A stretch of DNA of 64,000 nucleotides from Streptococcus equinus (GTDB taxonomy: Bacteria; Bacillota; Bacilli; Lactobacillales; Streptococcaceae), in contig NZ_FNKE01000001.1 in assembly GCF_900101445.1 (NCBI RefSeq), positions 558,001 through 622,000 of the forward strand. The letters are read 5' to 3'. Positions within the stretch are counted from its first letter, which is position 1, and the number at the start of each line of letters is the position of its first letter. Below the pieces are notes generated by a model that did no database searches, was not told where the DNA came from, and saw only the letters and a list, made by a program, of their open reading frames with translations. Shown in pieces: positions 8,778 through 17,749 of the stretch. A program made the position numbers and the translations under genes.

Positions 8778-9431
8778 TTATAATTCGATGATTTTACCTG
8801 TTTTAAGGTAAATGACCCACTCACAAAGGTTACGAGCGTAATCACCGATACGTTCTAAGTAAGTAATAACTTGAAGGTATTCTTTACCCGCAAATACTGT
8901 ATCTGGTTGTTGGCGGATAGATTCAACAGCCATGTTTTGAATTTCTTTAAAGTAGTTATCAATCACTTCATCAGAAGCAGCAACTTCATAAGCGCGTTCT
9001 TCATCACCAGTCACGTAAACGTCAAGCGCTTCTTCGACCATGTTGCGAACAGCTTTACCCATTTTTTTGATTTCTGCCTCTACTTCTGGCAAACGTTCTT
9101 CACCTTTAACGCGAATAGTCGCTTTTGCGATAGAGGCTGCATGGTCACCCATACGTTCAACATCACTTGAAGCTTTCAAAACTGTGATAACTGTACGCAA
9201 ATCTTGTGATACAGGTTGTTGAAGGGCAATAATCTCAAGAGATTTCTTTTCAAGTTTTGTTTCAAAGTTATTGACAATTTCATCACCTTCAATAACTTCT
9301 TTTGCCAATTCACGGTCATGGCTGATGAAAGCACGAACTGTTTTGTTAATTTGTGACAACACTTCAGTACCCATAGCGTAGAATTGGTTATGCAATTTTT
9401 CTAATTCATCATCAAATTTTGATCTTAACAT
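8778..9431 (-). CDS. phoU: Phosphate signalling complex protein PhoU
   Basis: Cytoplasmic peripheral protein that modulates Pst transport and phosphate signalling. It has 217 residues forming two PhoU helical repeats. Each carries the metal-binding-type motif, seen as SSDVERMGDHAASIAKA in the first repeat and TYLERIGDYARNLCEW in the second. It is the last gene of the pst operon, 30 bp after pstB2, with AAAAGGAG as ribosome site and a terminator downstream. No PhoR/PhoB-type pair is encoded nearby. Confidence 0.97.
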   Translation of the reverse strand: MLRSKFDDELEKLHNQFYAMGTEVLSQINKTVRAFISHDRELAKEVIEGDEIVNNFETKLEKKSLEIIALQQPVSQDLRTVITVLKASSDVERMGDHAASIAKATIRVKGEERLPEVEAEIKKMGKAVRNMVEEALDVYVTGDEERAYEVAASDEVIDNYFKEIQNMAVESIRQQPDTVFAGKEYLQVITYLERIGDYARNLCEWVIYLKTGKIIEL

Positions 9432-9461
9432 AATATCATCTCCTTTTGAGTGTTCCCAAAA

Positions 9462-10220
9462 CTAACCAAATTTACCAGTGATATAATCTTCGGTTTCTTT
9501 GCATTTAGGATTCATGAACATTTCATGCGTTTTTCCGTATTCAATAAGCTTACCATCAAGGAAGAAACCAGTACGGTCTGAGATACGTGAAGCTTGTTGC
9601 ATTGAACGTGTTACAAGAAGCATTGTGTATTTGTCTTTCAAACCATAAAGGGTATCTTCAACCTTACCTGCTGAAATTGGGTCAAGGGCTGATGTTGGTT
9701 CATCAAGCAAAATGATTTTTGGACTCGTTGCCAAAACACGCGCAACACAGACACGCTGTTGCTGACCACCAGACAAACCAAGCGCTGAATCATGCAGACG
9801 GTCTTTAACCTCGTCCCAGATTGAAGCACCAATCAAGGAACTTTCAACTGCTTCATCTAAAACTTGTTTATCCTTAATCCCTTTTAGACGTAAGCCATAA
9901 ACAACATTTTCATAAATTGACATTGGAAATGGATTCGGTTGTTGGAAAACCATTCCAATTTCCTTACGAAGTTCAACCGTATCTGTTCGTGGACTATAGA
10001 TGTTGTGTCCATTATAAACGATTGAGCCTGTTAATGTCACCTCTGGATTCAAATCTCCCATTCGATTGATTGAACGAAGAAGAGTTGATTTTCCTGAACC
10101 AGATGGCCCAATAAGTGCTGTAATTTCATTAGGATAGAAATCCATAGAGACATTATTGAGCGCTTTTTTCTTATTATAGTAAACAGATAAGTCTCTTACT
10201 TTTAAAATAGGTTCTGTCAT
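9462..10220 (-). CDS. pstB2: Phosphate ABC transporter ATP-binding protein PstB2
   Basis: Second of two adjacent ATPases that power the PstSCA phosphate importer, 252 residues. It carries Walker [11 protein letters not shown]-loop VFQQPNPFP, signature LSGGQQQR and Walker [14 protein letters not shown]. The switch (H-loop) position reads [10 protein letters not shown]: the His found in the neighbouring paralogue (VTHNMQQA) is Arg here, encoded by CGT. In an ABC dimer this may make one ATP site weak. Paired pstB genes are usual in streptococci. The gene is 11 bp downstream of pstB1. Confidence 0.95.
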   Translation of the reverse strand: MTEPILKVRDLSVYYNKKKALNNVSMDFYPNEITALIGPSGSGKSTLLRSINRMGDLNPEVTLTGSIVYNGHNIYSPRTDTVELRKEIGMVFQQPNPFPMSIYENVVYGLRLKGIKDKQVLDEAVESSLIGASIWDEVKDRLHDSALGLSGGQQQRVCVARVLATSPKIILLDEPTSALDPISAGKVEDTLYGLKDKYTMLLVTRSMQQASRISDRTGFFLDGKLIEYGKTHEMFMNPKCKETEDYITGKFG

Positions 10221-10231
10221 GTCTTGCCTTT

Positions 10232-11035
10232 CTAACCAAAGTGTCCTGACACATAATCGCTAGTTGATTGCAATTTGGCATTTTGGAAAATATTATTGGT
10301 TTTATCGTATTCGATCAAATCCCCCAAATAGAAGAAGGCTGTATAATCACTAGCACGTGCTGCTTGTTGCATGTTATGAGTAACAATAATGATTGTGTAA
10401 TCTTTTTTCAACTCAAACATTGTATCTTCCAATTGCATTGTCGCAACAGGGTCAAGGGCTGATGCAGGTTCGTCCATCAGAAGAATATCAGGTTTCACTG
10501 CGATAGCACGAGCGATACACAAGCGTTGTTGTTGACCACCTGAAAGGGTGAAGGCTGATTTATGCAAATCATCTTTCACTTGATCCCAGAGAGCGGCTTG
10601 TTTTAGAGAAGTCTCAACGATTTCATCTAAAAATTGTTTATCTTTAACACCTGCTCGTTCATAGGCAAATGTAATATTTTTATAAATTGATTTAGCAAAT
10701 GGATTTGGTCGTTGGAAAACCATTCCGATGTGCTTACGCATTTCGTAAACGTTAATGTTTTTGGCATTAACATCAATACCTTCGTACAAGATTTGTCCAG
10801 TAACTTTTGCAATGTCAATGGTATCGTTCATACGATTTAGGCTACGAAGAAAAGTTGATTTACCACATCCTGAAGGTCCGATAAGAGCAGTGATTTTATT
10901 TTTTTCAAACTGCATATCAATCCCTTTGATAGCTTCTTTTTGACCATAATAAACGTGAAGGTCTTTTGTCGCAAGGGCTAATTTTTCTTCAGGAAAAGTA
11001 ATAATATGTCTTTCATTCCAGTTATACTTTGTCAT
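10232..11035 (-). CDS. pstB1: Phosphate ABC transporter ATP-binding protein PstB1
   Basis: First of the two PstB ATPases, 267 residues. It has Walker [10 protein letters not shown], signature LSGGQQQR, Walker [14 protein letters not shown] and an intact H-loop [10 protein letters not shown]. An extended N-terminus of about 20 residues precedes the ABC domain. It starts 10 bp after pstA with a strong AAAGGAG site. It probably pairs with PstB2 or forms a homodimer at the PstCA permease on the cytoplasmic face. Confidence 0.95.
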   Translation of the reverse strand: MTKYNWNERHIITFPEEKLALATKDLHVYYGQKEAIKGIDMQFEKNKITALIGPSGCGKSTFLRSLNRMNDTIDIAKVTGQILYEGIDVNAKNINVYEMRKHIGMVFQRPNPFAKSIYKNITFAYERAGVKDKQFLDEIVETSLKQAALWDQVKDDLHKSAFTLSGGQQQRLCIARAIAVKPDILLMDEPASALDPVATMQLEDTMFELKKDYTIIIVTHNMQQAARASDYTAFFYLGDLIEYDKTNNIFQNAKLQSTSDYVSGHFG

Positions 11036-11045
11036 CTCTTCTCCT

Positions 11046-11933
11046 TTATTTTGCTGACGTTAATTTGGCGTGAAGTTTTTTACCGATATAACGTGCTGAG
11101 AGGTTGAAAATTAAGATGAAAATCAAGAGAACTGCAGCACTTCCTTGCGATACTTGAGTCGCATCAGGAATCGTTCCTTCACTATTAACTTTCCAAATGT
11201 GAACAGCCAAAGTTTCGGCTTGACGGAAAATTGAAATCGGACTTGTAATACTTAGCGGATTCCAGTTTGACCAATCAAGAGCTGGTGCTGATTGACCGGC
11301 TGTGTAGATAAGCGCTGCTGCTTCACCGAAAATACGACCTGAAGCAAGAACGATACCAGTCACAATACTTGGAAGAGCTTCTGGAATAACCACGTGAACT
11401 ACTGTTTCCCAACGTGACAAACCAAGCGCAAGACCTGCTTCACGTTGTGTGTGGTGAACATTACGAAGACCATCTTCAACATTACGTGTCATTTGTGGAA
11501 GGTTAAAAACAGTAAGAGCAAGGGCACCTGAGATGATTGAGAATCCATATTGGAATTGAACAACGAAAATCAAATAACCAAACAAACCAACAACAACAGA
11601 TGGTAAAGATGAAAGGATTTCAATACATGTTCTGATGAAGTTAGTAAAACGTCCTTTTTTCGCGTATTCAGATAAGTAAATCCCTGCTCCCATTGACAAA
11701 GGAATAGAAATAACCAATGTGATTACCAAAAGAAAGAGGGAATTATACAATTGAATCCCAATACCACCACCAGCTTCATACGATGATGATTTACCAGTCA
11801 AGAATGACCAGTTAACATGAGGTAATCCATTTACCAAGATATATAGTAGTAATGATGCCAAAATCGCAACAATAATTCCAGCAATTGTATAGAGAATTCC
11901 TGTTGCTAACTTATCAAATTTCTTAGCGTGCAT
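11046..11933 (-). CDS. pstA: Phosphate ABC transporter permease PstA
   Basis: Membrane permease of the high-affinity phosphate importer. I choose the ATG at 11933 ([12 protein letters not shown], 295 residues), which overlaps the end of pstC by 11 bp. A longer reading from 11969 would overlap pstC further with no better ribosome site. Six hydrophobic segments are apparent, and the cytoplasmic coupling motif [24 protein letters not shown], typical of binding-protein-dependent permeases, is present. Confidence 0.94.
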   Translation of the reverse strand: MHAKKFDKLATGILYTIAGIIVAILASLLLYILVNGLPHVNWSFLTGKSSSYEAGGGIGIQLYNSLFLLVITLVISIPLSMGAGIYLSEYAKKGRFTNFIRTCIEILSSLPSVVVGLFGYLIFVVQFQYGFSIISGALALTVFNLPQMTRNVEDGLRNVHHTQREAGLALGLSRWETVVHVVIPEALPSIVTGIVLASGRIFGEAAALIYTAGQSAPALDWSNWNPLSITSPISIFRQAETLAVHIWKVNSEGTIPDATQVSQGSAAVLLIFILIFNLSARYIGKKLHAKLTSAK

Positions 11934-12840
11934 AGTTTCTCTTTCTTTCTCTTGTAATAAATTTAACAAGCATGTTGAATCCTAAGCTCATGATGAGTAG
12001 AACCAACGCTAGTGACCAAAGAACATTATTTTGAACAGTTCCCATAACGGTATTACCGATTCCCATTGTAAGAACGGATGTTAGGGTTGCTGCTGGAGTT
12101 GTTAGGGATGTTGGTACAACAGCTGAGTTACCAACAACCATTTGGATAGCTAAGGCTTCACCAAAGGCACGTGCCATACCGAAAATAACTGCGGTAAAGA
12201 TACCAGGTCTAGCAGCATTTAAAATAACGCGCCAGATTGTTTGCCAACGAGTGGCTCCCATCGCTAAACTAGCTTCTTTATAATGTCTTGGCACTGCTTT
12301 TAAACTATCGATTGTCATGAAGGTTACCGTTGGTAAAATCATAACAAACAAAACGCAGACACCAGATAAGATACCGAACCCAGTTCCACCAAAGATAGAA
12401 CGTGTAAATGGAACGATAACTTGCAAACCAATGAATCCATAAACAACAGATGGAATACCTGTCAATAATTCAATAGCTGGTTGAAGAATTTTGGCTCCAT
12501 ATTTTGGAGAAATTTCTGTCATAAAGACTGCCGCACCAATAGCAATCGGAGTTGCTACCAAGGCAGACAAAATAGTTACAATAAATGATCCCAAAATCAT
12601 TGGAAGAGCTCCAAATGATCCTGAACTTGGATCCCATTTACTTCCAAAGAGGAATGTGATTGGATTAACACCATCAACAAAGAAGGTTGATAATCCTTTT
12701 TGGGCAACGAAGATTAAAATCATTGCCACGATGAAAACAATCAGTACTAAACAAAAGAATGTGATGCCTTTTCCGAACTTCTCAAGGCGAGAATTTTTTG
12801 AAGGCGTTGTTAACTGTTTCTCAAGATCTTGATTTCTCAT
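11923..12840 (-). CDS. pstC: Phosphate ABC transporter permease PstC
   Basis: Partner permease of PstA, 305 residues. It has a charged cytoplasmic N-terminus, a first membrane span at about 26-50, a loop with FLFGSKWDPSSGSFGALPMI (a conserved PstC feature), and the coupling motif EASLAMGATRWQTIWRVILNAARP. The start is preceded by AAGGAG. It lies 9 bp after pstS and overlaps pstA, consistent with one polycistronic message. Confidence 0.95.
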   Translation of the reverse strand: MRNQDLEKQLTTPSKNSRLEKFGKGITFFCLVLIVFIVAMILIFVAQKGLSTFFVDGVNPITFLFGSKWDPSSGSFGALPMILGSFIVTILSALVATPIAIGAAVFMTEISPKYGAKILQPAIELLTGIPSVVYGFIGLQVIVPFTRSIFGGTGFGILSGVCVLFVMILPTVTFMTIDSLKAVPRHYKEASLAMGATRWQTIWRVILNAARPGIFTAVIFGMARAFGEALAIQMVVGNSAVVPTSLTTPAATLTSVLTMGIGNTVMGTVQNNVLWSLALVLLIMSLGFNMLVKFITRERKRNYAR

Positions 12841-12849
12841 AGTATCTCC

Positions 12850-13716
12850 TTATTTTGCTGTAACAGTGCCATCAGCTGATTTGGTAACTTTCATTTCGTT
12901 AACTGAAATGTAACCCATGTGTTCAACGACACCTTTTTGAACCTCATCACTCATGACGAAATCCAAGAATTCTTTAGTCAAACCAGTTGGTTTCCCTTTA
13001 GTGTACATATGTTCATATGACCAAAGCGGCCAATTATTTTTGGTTACATTTTCAACTGTTGGTTTATAACCGTTTAGACGAATTGTCTTAACAGAACTAT
13101 CAACGTAAGCAAAAGCAAGATAAGAAATAGCTCCTGGAGTTTGCGATACGATTGACTTAACCATACCGTTTGAGTCTTGTTCTTGACTTTGAATAGCTGA
13201 ATCACCTTTCATGATGATGCTATCAAACGTCGCACGTGACCCAGAACTTGCTGCACGGTTAATAATAGAAATAGCTAAGTCTGGCCCACCAACTTCTTTC
13301 CAGTTTGTAATTTTACCAGTGAAGATTTGGTGTAATTGCTCAGTGGTTAGATTGCTAACAGGAACTTTTTTGTTAACAATAACCGCAAGACCTGCTACTG
13401 CTACTTGGTGATCCACCAACTTATCAGCATTGATACCTTCTTTTTCTTCTGCGAAAAGATCGCTATTACCTATTTGAACAGCCCCTGACTGAACTTGTGA
13501 AAGACCTGTACCAGATCCACCACCTTGGACATTGACTGTCTTACCAATATTCGTCGATCCGAACTCATCAGCGGCAGCTTCAACAAGTGGTTGCAAAGCT
13601 GTCGATCCTACGCTGGTAATCGACTGACCCTTGTCAATCCAGCTTGAACAACCAGATAGGACAAAGGCTACTGAGGTAGCTAGCAATAAAAAGCTAAGAA
13701 TTTTCATTTTTTTCAT
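12850..13716 (-). CDS. pstS: Phosphate-binding lipoprotein PstS
   Basis: Extracellular lipid-anchored receptor that captures phosphate for PstCAB, 288 residues. The signal peptide is [23 protein letters not shown], with lipobox Cys at 23. Phosphate-binding loops include [24 protein letters not shown] and the [12 protein letters not shown] segment, in which Ser, Arg and Asp contact the anion. It is the first gene of the pst operon. The spacer upstream (13717-13859) contains a GTGTT-ACA-AACAC palindrome and TTTCA direct repeats that could serve a phosphate-response regulator, but this is inference. Confidence 0.96.
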   Translation of the reverse strand: MKKMKILSFLLLATSVAFVLSGCSSWIDKGQSITSVGSTALQPLVEAAADEFGSTNIGKTVNVQGGGSGTGLSQVQSGAVQIGNSDLFAEEKEGINADKLVDHQVAVAGLAVIVNKKVPVSNLTTEQLHQIFTGKITNWKEVGGPDLAISIINRAASSGSRATFDSIIMKGDSAIQSQEQDSNGMVKSIVSQTPGAISYLAFAYVDSSVKTIRLNGYKPTVENVTKNNWPLWSYEHMYTKGKPTGLTKEFLDFVMSDEVQKGVVEHMGYISVNEMKVTKSADGTVTAK

Positions 13717-13859
13717 TTGCGATTCCTACTTCTTTTTGAAAATAAAAAGTAATTGACATGAAGTGTTACAAACACCTCACATGCAAATAGTAACATATCA
13801 CTGAAAGCTTGAAAAGTGGTTTTCAGGCCATCACATTCAAAAATTGTACCTATAACAGT
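13717..13859 (-). promoter_or_regulatory. pst operon promoter region
   Basis: On the minus strand a TACTAT (-10) has a weak TTTTCA 17 bp upstream, embedded in a direct repeat (TTTTCAAGC/TTTCAGTG). A GTGTT-ACA-AACAC inverted repeat lies downstream (plus 13763-13775). A poor -35 overlapped by repeats suits an activator-dependent promoter such as one under PhoP/PhoB-type control. No regulator is visible in the window. Confidence 0.4.
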
Positions 13860-15170
13860 TTAAGGATTAAAGCGAAGTCCTTTTGGAAAGTAATTTTTCA
13901 GAATATTCCCAGTAACTTTTGCAAAACCTATGCCGTTGCCGTTTACAGAAACTAAATACCAACCATTTTTTAATGGATTTTCTAAGTTTATGACATTTCC
14001 TGTAACATAAACCTTGAACTGTTCTATATCAATTTCTACAAACTGTTCTACGTCATTTGGTGAAAGGGCTAAGCCCAATGCAAAAGATGGTTCGAAACGA
14101 TTTTTCTTAAATGTTCCTAGGTGAAGTCCATTACGAGCAATTTTTAATTTACCTAAATCAGGCAATCCTTCTGGCAACAAATAAAGGTTATCACCAAAGG
14201 TTTGTAGGAGCCCATTTAGCTCAATTTTTAGATGTTTTTTGGCGAAATCTTGCCAAAGATTAAGCTGATCTTTTATTAGATTAGATTTAACTGGCTTAAC
14301 TTTGCGGTGAGCTGGTTCCCTCGTATCATGTAGCTTAGCAACAAATTGCCCTTCACCTTTAAAGCGGTGTGGATACATGCGAGCAACCTCTGGCATATCA
14401 ATTCCTTCAGCCATTCCATTGATTTTTTCAATCGGAAGAAGCTCAAGATAATCGTATTCTGACAATAGCCAGTTCACGACGCCTTCGTTTTCCTCTGGGG
14501 ACCAAGTACATGTTGAGTAGACCAGTGTTCCACCAGGCGCTAGCATTTTCATTGCTTCTTCTAAAATCTCTTTTTGAAGACTCGCGCACTCTGCAGGATA
14601 ACCTTCATGCCAATACTGAGTAGCTTGAGGATCCTTACGAAACATGCCCTCTCCAGAACAAGGTCCATCAAAAACAATCAAATCAAAGTATTCTTTGAAG
14701 ACTTTGGCTAATCTGTCTGAGCTTTCATTGGTTACAACAACATTTTTAGCTCCAAAACGTTCCACGTTCTCAACCAGAATTTTACTGCGCTTGTTGGAAA
14801 TTTCATTACTGACCAAAACACCAGTATTATTCATGTAAGAAAGAAGGTGAGTAGATTTACCACCCGGTGCTGCTGCTAAATCAAGCACGCGCATGTGCTC
14901 ACCCGGTGCTGCAACTTGAGCAACCATTTGAGCAGCAGGTTCTTGAGAATAGACCAGACCAGAAACATGTTCAGCAGACTTACCAGAAACTTTTCCATAA
15001 TGACCCCAAGGGGTATTTGGAATAGGATCTTCAAAAACATGCTGAGCATTTTTCAGAGGATTTACACGAAATCCAGAGACAGCTTCTTGATCAAATGTAG
15101 CAAAGAAATCATCTGCTTCTTGTCCAAGAAGATTACGGTATTTTTCAATAAATTTATCAGGTAATTTCAT
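13860..15170 (-). CDS. rsmF: 16S rRNA m5C methyltransferase (RsmF/RsmB family)
   Basis: Class I SAM-dependent RNA cytosine-C5 methyltransferase, 436 residues. Motif I is LDLAAAPGGKSTH (about 109-121), motif IV DGPCSGEGMF with its Cys, and motif VI VYSTCTWSPEENE with the catalytic Cys. A C-terminal PUA-like region of about 130 residues matches the RsmF-type architecture. No good ribosome site precedes the ATG at 15170. The exact cytosine modified is not deducible, so the gene symbol is tentative. Confidence 0.85.
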   Translation of the reverse strand: MKLPDKFIEKYRNLLGQEADDFFATFDQEAVSGFRVNPLKNAQHVFEDPIPNTPWGHYGKVSGKSAEHVSGLVYSQEPAAQMVAQVAAPGEHMRVLDLAAAPGGKSTHLLSYMNNTGVLVSNEISNKRSKILVENVERFGAKNVVVTNESSDRLAKVFKEYFDLIVFDGPCSGEGMFRKDPQATQYWHEGYPAECASLQKEILEEAMKMLAPGGTLVYSTCTWSPEENEGVVNWLLSEYDYLELLPIEKINGMAEGIDMPEVARMYPHRFKGEGQFVAKLHDTREPAHRKVKPVKSNLIKDQLNLWQDFAKKHLKIELNGLLQTFGDNLYLLPEGLPDLGKLKIARNGLHLGTFKKNRFEPSFALGLALSPNDVEQFVEIDIEQFKVYVTGNVINLENPLKNGWYLVSVNGNGIGFAKVTGNILKNYFPKGLRFNP

Positions 15171-15247
15171 ACTTATATGATAACAATTTCACATATTAAT
15201 TACAACTTTAAGACAAGGAAATGACTGATTTTGTAGGCATTTTAAAA

Positions 15248-15276
15248 GAAAAAAGCAGTTCTTTTTTGAACTACTT
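15248..15276 (-). terminator. Orphan terminator downstream of the gor remnant
   Basis: The minus-strand stem AGTAGTTC-AAAAAA-GAACTGCT followed by TTTTTTC lies beyond the gor-tail remnant and before rsmF. It may have belonged to the lost gene. Confidence 0.65.
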
Positions 15277-15364
15277 AACTTACTGTAAAAATCCTGAAAA
15301 AAAGGATTTGATTTCAAAGACTTTCGTGATTTTCATAACTAATATCACAATCTAAAGCAACTTT

Positions 15365-15406
15365 TTATCTCATCGTGACGAACTCCTCAGCCCCTGTTGG
15401 ATGAAT
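15365..15406 (-). pseudogene. Duplicated 3' tail of gor
   Basis: This stretch encodes IHPTGAEEFVTMR-stop on the minus strand, identical in protein to the last residues of the intact gor at 15528-15569. The two DNA copies match at 40 of 42 positions, and both differences are synonymous (GAG/GAA and GTC/GTT). Homology ends abruptly at both sides. It is either the remnant of a second reductase copy or an attachment-site-like duplication left by a mobile element. Confidence 0.8.
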
Positions 15407-15410
15407 AGTT

Positions 15411-15456
15411 CAAAAGCTTTGGGAAAGCTTTTGAAGGCGAAAGAGAACTCTTTCGC
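15411..15456. repeat. Two adjacent perfect hairpins
   Basis: CAAAAGCTTT-GGG-AAAGCTTTTG (15411-15433) is immediately followed by GCGAAAGAG-AA-CTCTTTCGC (15437-15456). Both have fully complementary arms and no T-tract on the expected side. Confidence 0.75.
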
Positions 15457-15489
15457 AATTTTAATGAAAGGCATTCAGACAACTAAAAA

Positions 15490-15527
15490 GAAGAGTATCT
15501 CTATAGCTGAAAAAGTCTACTCTTTGC
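15490..15527 (-). terminator. gor terminator
   Basis: The minus-strand stem AAGAGTA...TACTCTT with an A/T-rich loop is followed by CTTTTTAG, just after the gor stop. Confidence 0.7.
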
Positions 15528-16883
15528 TTATCTCATCGTAACGAACTCTTCAGCCCCTGTTGGATGAATGGCTACCGTATTATCAAAATCTTCCTTAGTT
15601 GCCCCCATTTTAATAGCTACTGAAAAGCCTTGTATCATTTCATCGACACCATATCCGATTCCATGTAAACCAATGATTTTTTCTTTTTCACCCAGAGTAA
15701 CCAATTTCATTTTGCTCGGCTGGCGATGATTTCCTAGTGCTGTGTACATCGGTGTAAAGTTTGAACGGTAAACTTTTACCTTATCTGCACCAAATTCTTC
15801 AATGGCTTTTTCTTCTGAATAACCGATTGAACCAATGGCAGGATGGCTAAAAATAACTGTTGCAACATCCTTATAATCCATTTTGGCATTTGGCTTATGG
15901 TTAAAGAGACGTTCTGATAACTGACGACCTGCCTTAACCGCAACAGGTGTCAATTCGAGTTTCCCGTTAACATCGCCTAAAGCATAAATACCTTTAACGC
16001 TTGTATTTTCAAACTCATCAGTTCTTATAAATCCCTTGTCGTCAAGTTCAACACCTGTTTTTTCAAGACCGAATCCAGAAATATTGGCTCGTCTGCCAAT
16101 TGCCCAAATAACCACATCAACAGTGTAATTTTCCCCATTTTTCAATACCAAGGTTAGAGAATCATCATCATTCTTAATAACTTCTTTTGGAATTGCGTAA
16201 GTATGCAAGGTAGGACCACTGGCTGCCATGACGTCAACAAGCGTTTCAACAATTTCTTTATCGAATTTTCGCAAAGGACGGTTTTCTCGAACAAAAAGTT
16301 GTGTATCAGAGCCCAAGGCGTGTAAAACACTAGCTAATTCAACCGCAATATAACCAGCTCCGACAACAGCAGTTCGTTTTGGAAGCTCGTCTAAAGCAAA
16401 AAAATCATCTGAAACCATACCAAACTGTGCTCCAGGAATATCTGGATACAGTGCATGACCACCTGTCGCCACTAAAATATGTGGAGCGGTATAATATTTT
16501 CCAGCAGCTTCAATTGTATGAGCATCTACAAATCTAGCGTATTCATAAACACGCTCCACACCATTACTATCAAATCCTCTTTCATAAGAGGCATGAATAC
16601 GGTCAATGTAAGCTTCGCGATTATTTTTCAAAGTTTTAAAATCAAAGCTTTTCTGCTCAAGATGAAAGCCATATTCAGCAGCGTAATTCGCTAATGTTTC
16701 CGCAACTTGTGCACCATACCACATCACTTTTTTAGGAACACATCCTAAATTAACGCAAGTACCACCGACTTCTTTACCTTCAAAAAGAAGCACTTTTGCT
16801 CCATGCATAGCCGCTCGATTGGCAGAAGCAATTCCACCTGACCCACCACCGATAACAATATAATCGTATTCTTTAACGTCCAT
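15528..16883 (-). CDS. gor: Glutathione-disulfide reductase
   Basis: Cytoplasmic FAD-dependent NADPH:glutathione reductase, 451 residues, protecting against oxidative stress. It has the FAD-binding GGGSGGIASANRAA at about 12-25, the redox-active disulfide GGTCVNLGCVPKK, the NADPH-binding GAGYIAVELASVL, and the C-terminal HPTGAEEF motif with the catalytic base. Streptococci generally import glutathione or make it with GshAB, and neither gene is in the window. The ribosome site is AAGGAG. It lies 13 bp downstream of a thioredoxin-like gene, suggesting a redox operon. Its 3' end is partly duplicated downstream. Confidence 0.95.
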   Translation of the reverse strand: MDVKEYDYIVIGGGSGGIASANRAAMHGAKVLLFEGKEVGGTCVNLGCVPKKVMWYGAQVAETLANYAAEYGFHLEQKSFDFKTLKNNREAYIDRIHASYERGFDSNGVERVYEYARFVDAHTIEAAGKYYTAPHILVATGGHALYPDIPGAQFGMVSDDFFALDELPKRTAVVGAGYIAVELASVLHALGSDTQLFVRENRPLRKFDKEIVETLVDVMAASGPTLHTYAIPKEVIKNDDDSLTLVLKNGENYTVDVVIWAIGRRANISGFGLEKTGVELDDKGFIRTDEFENTSVKGIYALGDVNGKLELTPVAVKAGRQLSERLFNHKPNAKMDYKDVATVIFSHPAIGSIGYSEEKAIEEFGADKVKVYRSNFTPMYTALGNHRQPSKMKLVTLGEKEKIIGLHGIGYGVDEMIQGFSVAIKMGATKEDFDNTVAIHPTGAEEFVTMR

Positions 16884-16896
16884 GTAATCTCCTTGC

Positions 16897-17229
16897 CTAG
16901 TTTTTAATAAAGTCTAAAATTGCCTCTTCAGACAAAGATGAATCACAAACCACTCTTACATGACCGGCATTTGCGACCAATAAACCAGGGACTGTTGCGA
17001 CTTTGTAAGTATTACGAAACTCCTCTAGTTCAGGAGTCGTATAATCACTGTTAATATAGTAAACAACTAATTGGTTTTCTTTAGCAACGTGAGAAAGCTT
17101 TGGTTCAAAACGTCGACAAAATGGACATGTCGGACGACCGATGAAAAGAATAAACTCGTCAGCTGTTTGTAATTGCTCTTTCGCAGCCGCTACTGAAATA
17201 TTTGTGAAATGCTCTGCAAATGTCGTCAT
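16897..17229 (-). CDS. Thioredoxin-like protein (CPFC active site)
   Basis: A 110-residue thioredoxin-fold protein of the type annotated as bacteriocin transport accessory protein in lactic acid bacteria. The active site is RPTCPFCRRF at about residues 32-41, and the cis-Pro is seen in VATVPGLLV. There is no signal peptide, so it is probably cytoplasmic. The ribosome site GGAGG precedes the ATG. It is the upstream partner of gor (13-bp gap), so a role in disulfide reduction is likely. No bacteriocin genes are nearby, so a bacteriocin role is not supported. Confidence 0.85.
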   Translation of the reverse strand: MTTFAEHFTNISVAAAKEQLQTADEFILFIGRPTCPFCRRFEPKLSHVAKENQLVVYYINSDYTTPELEEFRNTYKVATVPGLLVANAGHVRVVCDSSLSEEAILDFIKN

Positions 17230-17291
17230 AACGATACCTCCAAAAATCTTAACCTAATCATATCCTAAGACTAAAAGAATCACAAATGATT

Positions 17292-17322
17292 AGCTTAAAA
17301 AAGAGCCCCAAAAGAAGCTCAT
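17292..17322 (-). terminator. Terminator of the monooxygenase-like gene
   Basis: Minus-strand GAGCTTCTTTTGGGGCTC hairpin followed by TTTTTT. Confidence 0.8.
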
Positions 17323-17646
17323 TTATTTGCGAATGAATTCGCTGTCTACATCGCTATCATCTGAGAGATAACGCTCAACTGTCATATGCAAATCATATTT
17401 ATCACGAAGCTCCGCTAGAGTTGCCATCATGGGAGATGCGTGATGAGCATCAATGGCATCTTGGTTTTCCCAACTATCAATCAATAGCAGAGTTTCAGGA
17501 TCACTTGCTGGGAAGAAATACTCATATCTGAGATTGCCTTTTTCGGCACGGATAGCATCAGCTGTGCCAGATTTTTCCATTTCTTCCATAAATTTTCGAG
17601 CATTACCATTAACGCCTTTGTAATACAAATTTACTGTAATTGCCAT
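17323..17646 (-). CDS. ABM-domain putative quinol monooxygenase
   Basis: A 107-residue protein of the antibiotic biosynthesis monooxygenase (ABM, dimeric ferredoxin-like) superfamily, related to YgiN/HmoA-type small enzymes. Visible features are LRYEYFFPASDPETLLLIDSWENQDAIDAHHASP, with the conserved W-x-N and H-H pair, and a short acidic C-terminal tail. The substrate is unknown: quinols, haem or electrophilic metabolites are possibilities from the family. It is a single-gene unit with a good AAGGTGA ribosome site and its own terminator. Confidence 0.8.
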   Translation of the reverse strand: MAITVNLYYKGVNGNARKFMEEMEKSGTADAIRAEKGNLRYEYFFPASDPETLLLIDSWENQDAIDAHHASPMMATLAELRDKYDLHMTVERYLSDDSDVDSEFIRK

Positions 17647-17707
17647 AGCATCACCTTTTTCCTTTCATGATTATTTTAATAAATTTTACAAGCGTTTTCA
17701 ATTATTC

Positions 17708-17738
17708 AACACAAAAAGCTAGCCTTTTAAGCTAACTT
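17708..17738 (-). terminator. Terminator of the ZIP transporter gene
   Basis: Minus-strand AGTTAGC-TTAAAAG-GCTAGCT stem followed by TTTTTG. Confidence 0.8.
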
Positions 17739-17749
17739 TTGACATGTCA

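Larger units (their letters stand above)
15171..15527. other. Non-coding spacer between rsmF and gor with gene remnant and hairpins
   Basis: The 357 bp contain no intact gene. From left to right there is a terminator-like hairpin (15248-15276), a 42-bp copy of the end of gor (15365-15406), two perfect hairpins (15411-15433 and 15437-15456), then the terminator of the intact gor. Confidence 0.7.
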
